A DNA stretch of 49,283 bases. Source: an uncultured Desulfocapsa sp. Lineage in GTDB: Bacteria; Desulfobacterota; Desulfobulbia; Desulfobulbales; Desulfocapsaceae. Within the stretch, counting starts at the first letter, position 1. Every line of letters begins with the position of its first letter. The DNA is taken from the NCBI GenBank assembly GCA_947311435.1, contig CAMZKT010000047.1, forward strand, positions 1 to 49,283, given 5' to 3'. This document shows, piece after piece, positions 7,288-16,412 of this stretch. Under the pieces are notes generated by a model. It saw only the letters and a program-made list of their open reading frames with translations, was not told the origin of the DNA and ran no database searches. Made by a program: the position numbers and the translations under genes.

Positions 7288-9090
7288 TTAAGCCGCTTTG
7301 TCTACCAGCCCTGGCCTGATCTTTTCCATAATTTCATCTTCACTCGCAGGGGTAAGAAGGATGTCATTAACCCCATATTTCACAGCCTTTATTACCTTCA
7401 TCCGAGTCCACTCAGCTCCCACAGCAATTAATGGGAGAGAACTTGCCGCACTAATTTTTATAGCAACACCCAGGCCTTGTTCTTCGACAGTTGCCATAAC
7501 AAGGAAAATAGCCTTGACAGTACCAGGAAGATAGTCACTGACGCTCTCCTTGTAATCCAGAACTTTACTGACTATTCCGTTAGCACTTAATGCACCTGTT
7601 ATTGTTGAACATATTTCACTATCATTACTCACTATTATAAATTCAGGGTTTTGAGTATCTTCTCCTGCTTCCTTGAGAGCGACCTTGTCGTGTTCCATCC
7701 CCCCAGATGTCGCTACGTTATTCGTTCCCCTTGTTTTTTCTGCGTCAGGTGCTGGTGCATTATCGGCAGTTTGTTCTTGCCCCAGGGTTTCCAGTTGAAA
7801 AACGGATACGGGAGTTAAAAATTGGATGCTGCCAAGAGTTTTACCACCAATGTTTATAAGACTGGTAGCCATATAGTAAGAACCATCCGGCATGGGCTCA
7901 TCCGACTCCGCATCCACTTTCATTGGTACAACATGCTCCAGACCAGTTTTAATAAAACGGATCTTATCGGAGTATTGTTCTTCAAAGACCTTAGTATAAA
8001 CGCCTGAAATAATATTAGCTATTTCTCCATAGGCATCTTCTATATCTTCATTGAAATCTTCTGCTACTATTTTTTTTTCAAGTTCACCCTCGGGAAGCAT
8101 TATAAGTGTGCCACCAATTAATATGGCATCTTTCAGGCTGATAAAGAGATAACTTTTCCCCTCACTCTTACCCGTGACATCCATGTGAGCAAGTACCTGT
8201 TTGCCGGAAGCTTCATCAAAAAAGAAATCTTCTTTACTCACAAGCTTTGTAGAATGTTCAGACAGCTTTACCTCCACGCCAAGCATGGCCTCAAGCTCAC
8301 CTCCAAGGCGGGAGTATGACACCTTTAAACAAGCATCCACCCGTTTTTTATGTTTCTTGACATCGAATGACTGTGCTTCCTCTACTGCGTCTGATGACGG
8401 CACACCAGCAGGTTCCGTTTCAGTTTGAGTTTCGTCTGCTTCTTTATCAGAGGTCTCTATCTGACCAGTTGACTCAGTATCAACCTTCTGTTCATTGTTG
8501 TCCTGTATCTGTACATCCAAACCCAATGGCTCTGCAGGAATAAGTACTATCAATTTCCCCATTTCGACACCATTCAATGTCATTACCGAGGAAACCTGAT
8601 AATAATTTTGATTAGGAATGGGTTTTTCTGACTCAACATCCACTTTTATAGGCGTAATAATTTCCAGGTTCTTACGAACAAATCTGAATGACTTCGGATA
8701 CATCTCTTCAAAGGTACTTGTGTAAGCACCCGCAACGATGTTTGCTACCTCACCATAGGCATCTTCTGTCTCTTCACTATAATCCTCAGACGAAACCGAC
8801 TCTTCTAATTCGCTGTCGGGTAGCATGATAAGGGTACCACCAAGACGGACTGCATCTCTAACAGAGACAAGAATACAACCGTCTCCTTCAAGTTCTCCAG
8901 TAAGTTGCATTTCAGCAAACACAAGTTTACCGGATGGCTCATCAAAAAAATCCTCCTTGGAAATAAGTTGGGTGGAGAAATCTGTCATGGACATGGTTGC
9001 GCCCATGAGTGCTCCTACTTCCTCAGCTGCACGGTCTTGAGTGAGTTCCAGGATTTTATCTAATTTCTTTTTGTTTTTGTCGACAGACAT
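7288..9090 (-). CDS. Duplicated CheC/CheX-like phosphatase-type protein with C-terminal pseudo-receiver
   Basis: Counted from ATG 9090 the protein has 600 residues. Two homologous domains (about 10-190 and 250-435) each carry a KEDFF..SGK segment, a DA...GGTLIMLP segment and the E-x-x-N motif of CheC/CheX phosphatases (GEVANIVAG near 113-121, GEIANIISG near 355-363). An acidic, T/S-rich linker joins them. The last ~120 residues resemble a response-regulator receiver (FIIVSNDSEICSTI...), but the phospho-aspartate position reads FLVMATV and the lysine position reads LLTPASE, so it should not be phosphorylated normally. A likely role is dephosphorylating or binding a CheY-like regulator. A TTG 54 bases upstream gives 618 residues; neither start has a strong ribosome site. 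The next upstream genes on this strand are CheX-like and cheY. Confidence 0.65.
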   Translation of the reverse strand: MSVDKNKKKLDKILELTQDRAAEEVGALMGATMSMTDFSTQLISKEDFFDEPSGKLVFAEMQLTGELEGDGCILVSVRDAVRLGGTLIMLPDSELEESVSSEDYSEETEDAYGEVANIVAGAYTSTFEEMYPKSFRFVRKNLEIITPIKVDVESEKPIPNQNYYQVSSVMTLNGVEMGKLIVLIPAEPLGLDVQIQDNNEQKVDTESTGQIETSDKEADETQTETEPAGVPSSDAVEEAQSFDVKKHKKRVDACLKVSYSRLGGELEAMLGVEVKLSEHSTKLVSKEDFFFDEASGKQVLAHMDVTGKSEGKSYLFISLKDAILIGGTLIMLPEGELEKKIVAEDFNEDIEDAYGEIANIISGVYTKVFEEQYSDKIRFIKTGLEHVVPMKVDAESDEPMPDGSYYMATSLINIGGKTLGSIQFLTPVSVFQLETLGQEQTADNAPAPDAEKTRGTNNVATSGGMEHDKVALKEAGEDTQNPEFIIVSNDSEICSTITGALSANGIVSKVLDYKESVSDYLPGTVKAIFLVMATVEEQGLGVAIKISAASSLPLIAVGAEWTRMKVIKAVKYGVNDILLTPASEDEIMEKIRPGLVDKAA

Positions 9091-9241
9091 ATAATGATAA
9101 GTGAGTAAAAATATTTGGAGATCGGTTGTTGAGTCATATGACAACTATCGACTGTTTTCTGTTATATCTTAAGAAAAAGTTAAAAAACCGGTGGGTATAT
9201 GTGAAACAGTTCAAAGTAAAATTCGTTTTGCAGATAGATAT

Positions 9242-9696
9242 TTAGGTGATATATTTTAATTCAACCATAAAGAGTTTCCTGTTCAAACTAAATTGAGCAA
9301 CAATCCTGTGAGCTCCGGACATTCCACTGGTATGGAATGAGTCACCAATTATGCTTGTGGGAATAGCTAGTTCAATATCCTTGCCTTCTCCAGCAAAATA
9401 AATTTTCAAACATCCAGCAACCATGTTGGCTATCTCACCGATGGCGTCTTTTACATCTTCGTTTAATTCCGTCACCTTCATTCCTAAAAATAAACCAGTT
9501 ATATCCTTGGCAACCTCAGCAGAACAGTGAACGGAAAGCATACCACGAATGTCTTTACCAAGCCCAATCATACTGGTTATATTGGCAGGAATGTCCCCCC
9601 ACTCCCCTCCAGGGTTTCCCCTGTTTCCAATTCAACCATGAGCATGGTGGAAAAGACCTCAGTTGTTGCATCAATTATGGCCTGGCTTACATTCAT
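9242..9696 (-). pseudogene. CheX-like chemotaxis phosphatase, frameshifted at a G tract
   Basis: From ATG 9696 the frame reads MNVSQAIIDATTEVFSTML and continues to ...ETLEGSGG, then shifts and stops early. The rest continues in another frame from about 9591 with DIPANITSMIGLGKDIRG and ends at 9242, carrying GEIANMVAG with the E-x-x-N motif. Joined, the product would be about 151 residues, matching the 150-residue intact paralogue next door segment by segment. The break lies at a G6 run (plus-strand C6 at 9595-9600); one extra G restores the frame exactly. It may be a mutation, a sequencing error in a homopolymer, or a switchable tract. The downstream part alone has an ATG at 9571. Confidence 0.7.
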
Positions 9697-9882
9697 ACTC
9701 TTACCGAATTGCTTATTAACACGATTTTATCCACTCTGCTTCAATCCCTAAAAACTTACTACGAACCAATCTCGAGAATACCACGTTTCTCAAGAGTCAA
9801 GTATGACTACTTCTGCTTTGGTTTTCAAAAAGTAGACTCCTGGGAGGATACTCGCGAGGCTATCTTGGTATTACTGGATATG

Positions 9883-10335
9883 TTATTTTTCGAGGTTTAT
9901 TTCAACCAGAAAAGTTCCACTCCCGGTATCAAACTCTACTATCACTTTTTCAACGTTCTCGTCAGATTGAAAATTGTACTGAGCCCCTGTTATGGTAGAA
10001 GGGATAGACAAATCAATATCACGACTATTTTCAGATAGAATACTTTTCATATTCCCTCCGAGCATATTGGCAATCTCACCAACTGCGTCATGGACGTCCT
10101 CTGTAATCTCATTAATATCCAGCATAAGAAAATTCGAAGTAATCGCCATGGCTACAGCATATGGAATATGCACTGCAAGCACCCCTTTGTGAGTGCCTGC
10201 AAGCCCTATCATGCCGGTGATGGAATTATGAAGTAGCCCATGGTCTGTTAATATTCCCTTAACAGTTATTTCCATCATGACCATGGAAGAAAAAATTTCC
10301 TTGGTCGATTCGATCATTTTATCTTGAATCTGCAA
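9883..10335 (-). CDS. cheX: CheX-like chemotaxis phosphatase
   Basis: The 150-residue protein spans the usual length of CheX. It has the STKEIFSSMVMMEI N-terminal helix, SITGMIGLAGTHKGVLAVHIP and the signature DAVGEIANMLGGNMKS with the catalytic-type E-x-x-N. CheX proteins dephosphorylate CheY-P in the cytoplasm. The start is a TTG at 10335, chosen because AGGAGG sits eight bases upstream; the first ATG (10317) would be 26 bases from it. The gene lies 22 bases downstream of cheY on the same strand, so the kinase target and its phosphatase are probably made together. A frameshifted paralogue follows after a 186-base gap in which I see no gene. Confidence 0.82.
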   Translation of the reverse strand: MQIQDKMIESTKEIFSSMVMMEITVKGILTDHGLLHNSITGMIGLAGTHKGVLAVHIPYAVAMAITSNFLMLDINEITEDVHDAVGEIANMLGGNMKSILSENSRDIDLSIPSTITGAQYNFQSDENVEKVIVEFDTGSGTFLVEINLEK

Positions 10336-10357
10336 TCGTCAACCCTCCTGAGCCTTT

Positions 10358-10729
10358 TCATAAAAGGGGACCTAGAACCTCATTGACCTTATCCGGTGTA
10401 AATGGTTTTTTGATCGCCCCAACAGCACCAAGTGATTTAGCTTCTCCAATAATATCATCTCCAGTCTCTGTAGAAATCATCAGTACCGGGATATCCTTAA
10501 TTGCCTCACGGGTGAATTTTTCCCGAAGAAAGCTGATTCCATCCATATTGGGCATGTTGATATCACTTAGTACAATATCAACATCTTCCTTTTCGAGAAC
10601 CTCGAGCGCTTCGAGTCCATCTGCAGCCTCAAATATATTTTCGAAATCTATTCCTGCCTGTCGCAAAGATCGTCCTATGATTTTTCTCATGGTGCTGGAA
10701 TCATCAACCAACAATACATTTTTTCCCAT
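10358..10729 (-). CDS. cheY: CheY-like single-domain response regulator
   Basis: The 123-residue protein is a complete receiver with no output domain. It has D9-D10 (LLVDDSS), phospho-acceptor D56 (DIVLSDINMPNMDG), the switch serine/threonine in MISTE (86-87) and K108-P109 (AIKKPF). These are all residues needed for Mg-dependent phosphorylation. Such proteins bind FliM/FliN to switch rotation, but single-domain regulators also serve other relays. AGGAGGT lies six bases before the ATG. It heads a minus-strand unit with three CheX/CheC-like genes. No cheA, cheW, cheR or cheB lies in the window, so its kinase is encoded elsewhere. Confidence 0.92.
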   Translation of the reverse strand: MGKNVLLVDDSSTMRKIIGRSLRQAGIDFENIFEAADGLEALEVLEKEDVDIVLSDINMPNMDGISFLREKFTREAIKDIPVLMISTETGDDIIGEAKSLGAVGAIKKPFTPDKVNEVLGPLL

Positions 10730-10894
10730 TCCCTACCTCCTGTAAGGTGTGATTATAATTTGAATCGAGAGGACATTGACATTGAATACTCAGTCTTGCC
10801 ACTCAATTAATCGTTGTTTAAAAAATGATATCAGGTTTTTAAATGAAAAATCAAATAACTTTCAGGAAAAGATCAAATAACGAAAAAGTCATTA

Positions 10895-10910
10895 TGGATC
10901 ACTTTTTGCA
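10895..10910 (+). promoter_or_regulatory. Sigma-54 (-24/-12) promoter for the TPR-flgB operon
   Basis: TGGATCACTTTTTGCA has GG at 10896-10897 and GC at 10908-10909 with exactly ten bases between. The -12 half TTGCA is a perfect match and the -24 half a partial match to TGGCACR. The predicted start is near 10921, about 50 bases before the TPR gene. It lies in the 243-base gap between divergent cheY and the flagellar operon. Confidence 0.7.
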
Positions 10911-10972
10911 TTAAAACATAAAAGAATATCAACGAAACTATAAAACGTCTTTCTCACACCCTCTTAATCAGT

Positions 10973-13378
10973 ATGAAAATTTATCTCACTATAGTATTCT
11001 CCCTCCTCCTTTCAACGGCAATGGGAGCTGAAACAACCGACACCTTGGTCAGGATAAATAAGATAGAGAACGTATCCACCATCGAGCTTTATTGTACTTT
11101 TACGAACATACCTGTATACCACTCGAATTTAAGGGGAAAGAGGATTGATTTAATTCTCGAAAAAACCAGATTAAAGCCGGATTTCGTTTTCTTTAAAACA
11201 GACGACAAAATAGTCAAAATTTTGTCACAGCACAAAAACAACAAAACAATCCTTTCACTTTTCTTCAGATTTCCCCCTCAACACTTCGAGATTGTGCCTG
11301 ATCCAGAAAATAACAAACTTATAATTTCTATCCTTCCCGGAAATCCTTACAGCCAGGCACTGCCTGAATTTTCAGCAAAACTTGCCGGTCTTACAATTCT
11401 CGAAAGAACAACAAAGGATTATTCCAACCCTCTTGTTGCATCTCCCTATGCTGCTGACTGGAGAAGCTTTTTCAAACTCTATGAATCAAACCTTTCTATC
11501 GCCCTGCCTGTACAGTTCTCCATGCTGCCATTCCCTGCCATCGACTATCTTCTACCTGAGAGGACCAGTAACAAAGACCTGCTAAGTAAAGAAATCCTCG
11601 CTCTTGCAGATCAAAAGTTATGGCATCAAATCCAGCCATTGCTCCTAGACCTCATTGACAAAGAAACAGATCCGGAAATCAAAAAGAAACTTGCTCTTAC
11701 ATACGGAGATGTTTTATCGCGTGACAATAAATTCACCGATGCTTTCAAGCAGTTTTACCTTCTCGCAGAAGAATACAAAGAGGAAGAAATTGGTATTATG
11801 GCAAAATACCTCCTTGCCCTTCTGAGGGCTCGTTTTGATGACCCTTTTATCGCTGATTACGAGATGAGGAATATAAGCGATGTAATGACTTCATCAGATC
11901 CCCTTACTCCATTTTTCATTATCAGCCAGATAGAACTCGCACTTGCGACAAAACAGTACTCTCGCATGGCGACCCTACTTACAAAAGATAATGTTGCTTT
12001 TCCCGGAGACGCCGCAATGATAAGAGATTTACGAAAGGCTGATTACTGGTACGGCACGGGATCTTCTATTAAGGCATACATAGGATACCAATTACTTGAA
12101 AAGCATGAATTGCTCCTTGACAGGATTTTCTCATTAAACGGGTACTGTGACACTCTGTACCAGCATAAACAATACCAGGATGCCGCACGTTGTTACAACA
12201 CACTCAGCGGACACATTAAAGAAAAAGAAATGCTCGGTCTTATCTCCTACAGAAAACATCTCGCAGAGATTCATTATAAATCTCCTGAAGAAATGGTTGA
12301 CTACTTTGCAAGGATTGAAAACACATATCCAGGAACAGAAGCAGGGTTCAGAGGTGCTCTCAAAAAAACAGATCTTCAATATTTGATGCTTGAGAACTGG
12401 GATGAAACTGCAGTTTTATTTTATAGAGCCCTTGCAGAAAAATCAGTAACAAGAGCAACCAGAGAAGAAGCACGTTTCAAAGAAGCACTTGTACTCCACC
12501 TGAAGGGCAACAATATCGAGAGTATTGAAATTATCATGCAATTTTTACGAGATTTTAGAAATGGAGAACTGCACCAGGAAGCCCAGGCACTCCTCATTGA
12601 ATTGTTTCCATTAGTGATAGATGAATATGTCGCAAATAAAGAATATATGCAGGCCCTGATTTTAGCGAAAAAGAACAGAAGATTATTTGTAAAAAACTGG
12701 CTAGATATCGCAATGTTGGCAAAGATTGCCAATTCCTACCAGGAGGTTGGTATTTATAAGGAAGCATCGAAATTGTACCTCTATCTTATTGCTTTGTCTT
12801 CAGAGGATAAAAAAGAACAATACTATCTGCCATTGGTAAGAGCAGCCTATGACCATGGTGCCAATAATATTGTGGAGGATTTTTCGGATCAATACAATTT
12901 CATCTACCCAAACGGTAAATTTAAAGAGGAAATTCTTTTACTTCGTATAAAAAGTTTACTGGCTGAGAGCCGGTACCAGGATGCCATAAAGATACTTCCT
13001 GAAACCATACCGCCAACTGAGGAATTTTCTCTTCTTGCTTCAACCTTATACTTTCATGAAGATAATTTCACTAAGGTAGTATCAATTCTCGATAGGCCTA
13101 TTTCGATTAGCAAGCAGAACCAGGACAGCAGTAATTTTATGCTTGCAGAAAGTCTCTATCGGATCAATCAAATCGAAAAATCTCAATCCATATTTTCTTC
13201 TATCCCTCAGAAATCAATCCATTATGACCAAGCCCGATACAGATTGGCTGCTCTCTTTGAAAAAGATGGCCTCAAGGAAGCTTCCCTAAAAATTTACAAA
13301 GATATTGCCGAAACAGGTAGTAACCCCTTATGGATAAGATTAGCGAAAAAAGAGTTAGAAATACAAGGTGTTTTGTAA
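10973..13378 (+). CDS. Exported tetratricopeptide-repeat protein, first gene of the flagellar operon
   Basis: The 801-residue protein begins with a clear signal peptide (MKIYLTIVFSLLLSTAMGAE). A beta-rich region follows (about 25-125) that resembles an AMIN- or secretin-type N-domain in pattern only. From about 200 onward it is helical with repeated TPR-like units (for example YGDVLSRDNKFTDAFKQFYLLAEEY, LYQHKQYQDAARCYNTL, SYQEVGIYKEASKLYLYLIAL). It probably acts as a periplasmic scaffold. The position directly after the sigma-54 promoter and 36 bases before flgB suggests a link to basal-body assembly. I do not recognise a named flagellar protein. Confidence 0.75.
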   Translation: MKIYLTIVFSLLLSTAMGAETTDTLVRINKIENVSTIELYCTFTNIPVYHSNLRGKRIDLILEKTRLKPDFVFFKTDDKIVKILSQHKNNKTILSLFFRFPPQHFEIVPDPENNKLIISILPGNPYSQALPEFSAKLAGLTILERTTKDYSNPLVASPYAADWRSFFKLYESNLSIALPVQFSMLPFPAIDYLLPERTSNKDLLSKEILALADQKLWHQIQPLLLDLIDKETDPEIKKKLALTYGDVLSRDNKFTDAFKQFYLLAEEYKEEEIGIMAKYLLALLRARFDDPFIADYEMRNISDVMTSSDPLTPFFIISQIELALATKQYSRMATLLTKDNVAFPGDAAMIRDLRKADYWYGTGSSIKAYIGYQLLEKHELLLDRIFSLNGYCDTLYQHKQYQDAARCYNTLSGHIKEKEMLGLISYRKHLAEIHYKSPEEMVDYFARIENTYPGTEAGFRGALKKTDLQYLMLENWDETAVLFYRALAEKSVTRATREEARFKEALVLHLKGNNIESIEIIMQFLRDFRNGELHQEAQALLIELFPLVIDEYVANKEYMQALILAKKNRRLFVKNWLDIAMLAKIANSYQEVGIYKEASKLYLYLIALSSEDKKEQYYLPLVRAAYDHGANNIVEDFSDQYNFIYPNGKFKEEILLLRIKSLLAESRYQDAIKILPETIPPTEEFSLLASTLYFHEDNFTKVVSILDRPISISKQNQDSSNFMLAESLYRINQIEKSQSIFSSIPQKSIHYDQARYRLAALFEKDGLKEASLKIYKDIAETGSNPLWIRLAKKELEIQGVL

Positions 13379-13414
13379 TGGTCAGTAAATATTCCCTCAA
13401 CTCACACTGAAGAC

Positions 13415-13828
13415 ATGAAATCATTGACACCATTCAATTCCAACATGGAACTACTACAAAAAGTCATGGATCTTCGTTCTACAAAACAAGGCGTTATTGC
13501 TTCTAATATTGCCAATGCCGAGACCCCTGGATACGCAAGAAAAGTATTCGAATTTGAGGAAGAATTACAACAGGCACTGTCTAGATCTCCCGATAAGCTT
13601 GAGACGACACACTGCAAACATATTCCTTTTGCAGCGACCTCTATAAGCGAAGTTTCAGGAACATTACGTGAAGTTAAGGACGATACTGGAATAGGAGATG
13701 AAAACAGCGTGAGTGTTGACATGGAGATGATCGATCTTTCTGAGAACCAGCTACTCTATGAAACAGCTGCGCAGTTATTAAAGAAGAAACTATCATTACT
13801 TAAATATTTGGTTTCAGAAGGAAAATAA
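13415..13828 (+). CDS. flgB: Flagellar basal-body rod protein FlgB
   Basis: The 137-residue protein has the proximal-rod layout. The N-terminal helix and ANIANAETPGYARK motif (about 30-43) are the hallmark of flagellar axial proteins, and the C-terminal helix (VSVDMEMIDLSENQLLYETAAQLLKKKLSLLKYLV) matches FlgB. The length is normal. FlgB forms the rod segment that meets FliE and the MS ring, and is exported by the flagellar type III system without a cleaved signal. It starts 36 bases after the TPR gene and is followed by flgC and fliE, the usual order. Confidence 0.96.
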   Translation: MKSLTPFNSNMELLQKVMDLRSTKQGVIASNIANAETPGYARKVFEFEEELQQALSRSPDKLETTHCKHIPFAATSISEVSGTLREVKDDTGIGDENSVSVDMEMIDLSENQLLYETAAQLLKKKLSLLKYLVSEGK

Positions 13829-13859
13829 AAGATATAAAAAAACATCTACAGAGGACCTT

Positions 13860-14279
13860 ATGGATATTTTCACAAGTATGGATATAAGCGCATCCGCATT
13901 AAAAGCGCAACGAATACGTCTTAACACTATCAGTTCCAATCTTGCTAACGTCGAAACGACATCTACACCCGAAGGAGGCCCATACAAGAAGAAGTCTGTT
14001 TATTTTCAAACAAAGGCCATGCCTTTTAATGAGCAACTGGAAGAATCGATTCAAGGGGTTGAAGTTACAAAGATTATGGAAGACACGGCAGATCCGAGAA
14101 AAATTTATGACCCGTCTCATCCTGATGCGGCAGAGGATGGATATGTTGAAATGCCAAACATCAGTGTAATTAAGGAAATGGTGGATATGATGTCTGCAAC
14201 TCGTTCCTACGAGGCAAATACAACAGTAATCAAATCAGCTAAACGCATGGCACTAAAGGCATTGGAAATAGGGAGATAA
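13860..14279 (+). CDS. flgC: Flagellar basal-body rod protein FlgC
   Basis: The 139-residue protein is of family length. The N-terminus (MDISASALKAQRIRLNTISSNLANVETT) is the axial-protein motif, and the C-terminal VIKEMVDMMSATRSYEANTTVIKSAKRM is the conserved rod-protein helix. It also has the DPRKIYDPSHPDA...GYVEMPN segment typical of FlgC. It forms part of the proximal rod. GAGG lies five bases before the ATG. It is translated in one unit with flgB and fliE. Confidence 0.97.
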   Translation: MDIFTSMDISASALKAQRIRLNTISSNLANVETTSTPEGGPYKKKSVYFQTKAMPFNEQLEESIQGVEVTKIMEDTADPRKIYDPSHPDAAEDGYVEMPNISVIKEMVDMMSATRSYEANTTVIKSAKRMALKALEIGR

Positions 14280-14285
14280 TAAACA

Positions 14286-14594
14286 ATGGATTCAATTCTC
14301 AACAGCACAGTCGGGATTAGACCGGAAGGTTTGCCCCTCAAAACCGTGGAAACAAACCCCGTTGCAAGAGCTGGTTCTGATTTCTCTAAGATGATAAAGT
14401 CAAGTATCAGTCAGGCCGTAAAAGCTGAATCTGCAAGTGAAAAAGCCATTGAAAGTTTACAGGGCGGACAGTCAAAAAACCTTCACGAAGTTATGATAAG
14501 TGTTGAAAAAGCTGACCTCTCACTAAAGATGCTGGTTCAGTTTCGCAATAAGGCTCTACAGGCATATGAAGAAGTTATGAGAATGCAAATTTGA
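14286..14594 (+). CDS. fliE: Flagellar hook-basal body complex protein FliE
   Basis: This 102-residue protein joins the MS ring to the rod. It shows the FliE pattern: a variable N-terminus, SDFSKMIKSSISQAVKAE, and the conserved C-terminal half HEVMISVEKADLSLKMLVQFRNKALQAYEEVMRMQI. It starts six bases after flgC. A 168-base gap with hairpins separates it from fliF. Confidence 0.95.
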   Translation: MDSILNSTVGIRPEGLPLKTVETNPVARAGSDFSKMIKSSISQAVKAESASEKAIESLQGGQSKNLHEVMISVEKADLSLKMLVQFRNKALQAYEEVMRMQI

Positions 14595-14666
14595 TTATAC
14601 TGTGAATAGTTATAAAAAAGTGGTTTGCAAATATGAATCACTTACCCTCGTGAGTAACTATCTGTA

Positions 14667-14694
14667 AGGATGTCCTCTTTCGAGGATTTTTCCT
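14667..14694 (+). terminator. Possible weak terminator or attenuator between fliE and fliF
   Basis: TCCTC (14673-14677) and GAGGA (14682-14686) form a five-base stem with a TTTC loop, followed by TTTTT (14687-14691). AGGA just upstream may extend it. It lies in the only long gap of the flgB-flgE unit and no good promoter is seen after it. It may reduce rather than stop expression of fliF and later genes. Confidence 0.4.
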
Positions 14695-14762
14695 AATCAC
14701 AACTCACACGAAAGAGTATTTCGAGTAACCAGTAAACCTTCCATGCAAAAAGGAAATTTTTC

Positions 14763-16409
14763 ATGGCCGAAGAAGATATTAAAACGACAGAAGAACACGC
14801 AGAGAAAGAAATCAATATTCCAAAGAGAAAAGATCTACTTAGCCTTATCAGAGAGTGGCCTCTTGTTAAGAAGATTGCCCTGCTGGCTGTCACAGTTCTT
14901 TCCATTGCAATATTTTCCATCATTATTATCCAGGCTCGTACTGCCGATTTTCAGCTTTTATACGCGAATCTTACTGAAAAAGATGCGGCATCTGTTGTTA
15001 CTTGGCTTAAAGGACAGCGAATTGACTATCAGTTGAAAAACGGTGGCAAAAATATCTGGATATCAGCAGAGAAACTCTATGAAACACGATTGGAACTTGC
15101 TTCTGGTGGACTGCCGTCCGGTGGGGGAGTTGGATTTGAAGTTTTTGACAAACAATCTTTTGCGCTGACAGATTTTGTTCAGAAGGTGAACTATACAAGA
15201 GCGTTGCAGGGTGAACTTGCACGTACCATTACGTCATTACAGCCTGTTGAATCCACAAGAGTACACCTTGTAATTCCTGAAAAACGGCTATTCAAAAACC
15301 AGCAAAAAAAGGCATCGGCTTCCATTATTATCAGTCTTAATAAAACAGGAACACTTACAAAAAGCCAGGTTCAGGGCATTATTCACCTGGTTTCAGGCTC
15401 TGTTGAGGGCCTGGATGCTTCTGATGTGAGAATCATTGACAGCAGTGGCAACATACTCAAAGGATTAGCAAAACAGGACAACGATCAGCGCATCTCTGTC
15501 GAAAGGCTTGTGTTCCAGCAGCAGATTGAACAACGGATGGAAACACGGGCACAAGACTTACTCGACAAGACCATGGGCAAAGGACAGGCCATGGTTCGGG
15601 TAACCGCTGCACTCGATTTTGCAAAAGTTGAAAAAACAGAAGAACTTTTTGACTCCGAAGAACCTGTTATTCGCAGCGAACAGTTCCAGCAGGAAACAAG
15701 TGGAACCCGAAGCAACGGCGGAATTCCAGGAGTAGAATCCAACCTTCAGGGTAACAATTCAGCGGCAAATTCCAGCTCTTCACCAAAAACCAAAACCTCT
15801 CGTACGACAAATTACGAAATCAGCAAGACAATCAGCAAAACTGTTAATCCTGTCGGAACAATTAAAAGTATTTCAGTCTCAGTTTTACTTGCAGATAAAA
15901 TCATTCCTGCAAAAGATGAAGAAAGTCAACCAACTTCAGAAACACGAAATGAAAAGGAACTGAAAGTTGTTGAAACAATGGTCTCAAGTGCTCTTGGACT
16001 CAATGTCGAAAGAGGGGACAATATCAACGTCACATCAATGCCATTTGTAGCCACCAGTGACGAACAAATTGCTGAAGGGGCCTTGCCTGCAAATTCAATT
16101 TACGAATATCTCCCAATTATTAAAATTGCTCTTCTTTTCATGGCAGCTCTTCTCTTCTATTTTCTACTGGTCAGACCACTTGTTAAGACACTTAAATCAG
16201 AAGTCACTGAACACAATAAAACCGTTACAGAGCTTGAGCAGGCAGCTCTTGACATTCAAGAGGCAAAAGAACGGGAGCAAAGAGAAAAAGATATAGTTGA
16301 CATGCCGGAAGACATTGAATCTGATTCCGTTGTAGTGCTTCGCAATGAAATTATGCAAAATCATGTTCCCACGGCATACATCATTAAAAACTGGATCAAT
16401 GAAGGCTAG
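14763..16409 (+). CDS. fliF: Flagellar MS-ring protein FliF
   Basis: The 548-residue protein forms the MS ring in the inner membrane. It has an N-terminal helix near 38-58 (KIALLAVTVLSIAIFSIIIIQ) and the YscJ/FliF domain with DFQLLYANLTEKDAASVVTWL, VNYTRALQGELARTI and ESTRVHLVIPEKRLF. A low-complexity S/N/Q region follows (about 310-350), then the FliF C-terminal domain with TTNYEISKTISKTV and a second helix at about 450-470 (IIKIALLFMAALLFYFLLV). The cytoplasmic tail that binds FliG is present. It ends three bases before fliG. AAAGGA precedes the ATG. Confidence 0.97.
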   Translation: MAEEDIKTTEEHAEKEINIPKRKDLLSLIREWPLVKKIALLAVTVLSIAIFSIIIIQARTADFQLLYANLTEKDAASVVTWLKGQRIDYQLKNGGKNIWISAEKLYETRLELASGGLPSGGGVGFEVFDKQSFALTDFVQKVNYTRALQGELARTITSLQPVESTRVHLVIPEKRLFKNQQKKASASIIISLNKTGTLTKSQVQGIIHLVSGSVEGLDASDVRIIDSSGNILKGLAKQDNDQRISVERLVFQQQIEQRMETRAQDLLDKTMGKGQAMVRVTAALDFAKVEKTEELFDSEEPVIRSEQFQQETSGTRSNGGIPGVESNLQGNNSAANSSSSPKTKTSRTTNYEISKTISKTVNPVGTIKSISVSVLLADKIIPAKDEESQPTSETRNEKELKVVETMVSSALGLNVERGDNINVTSMPFVATSDEQIAEGALPANSIYEYLPIIKIALLFMAALLFYFLLVRPLVKTLKSEVTEHNKTVTELEQAALDIQEAKEREQREKDIVDMPEDIESDSVVVLRNEIMQNHVPTAYIIKNWINEG

Positions 16410-16412
16410 CTT

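Noticed and set aside
9709-10038. Plus-strand 109-codon frame opposite the CheX-like genes
   Set aside because: It is antisense to a well-supported gene for most of its length and has no family features.
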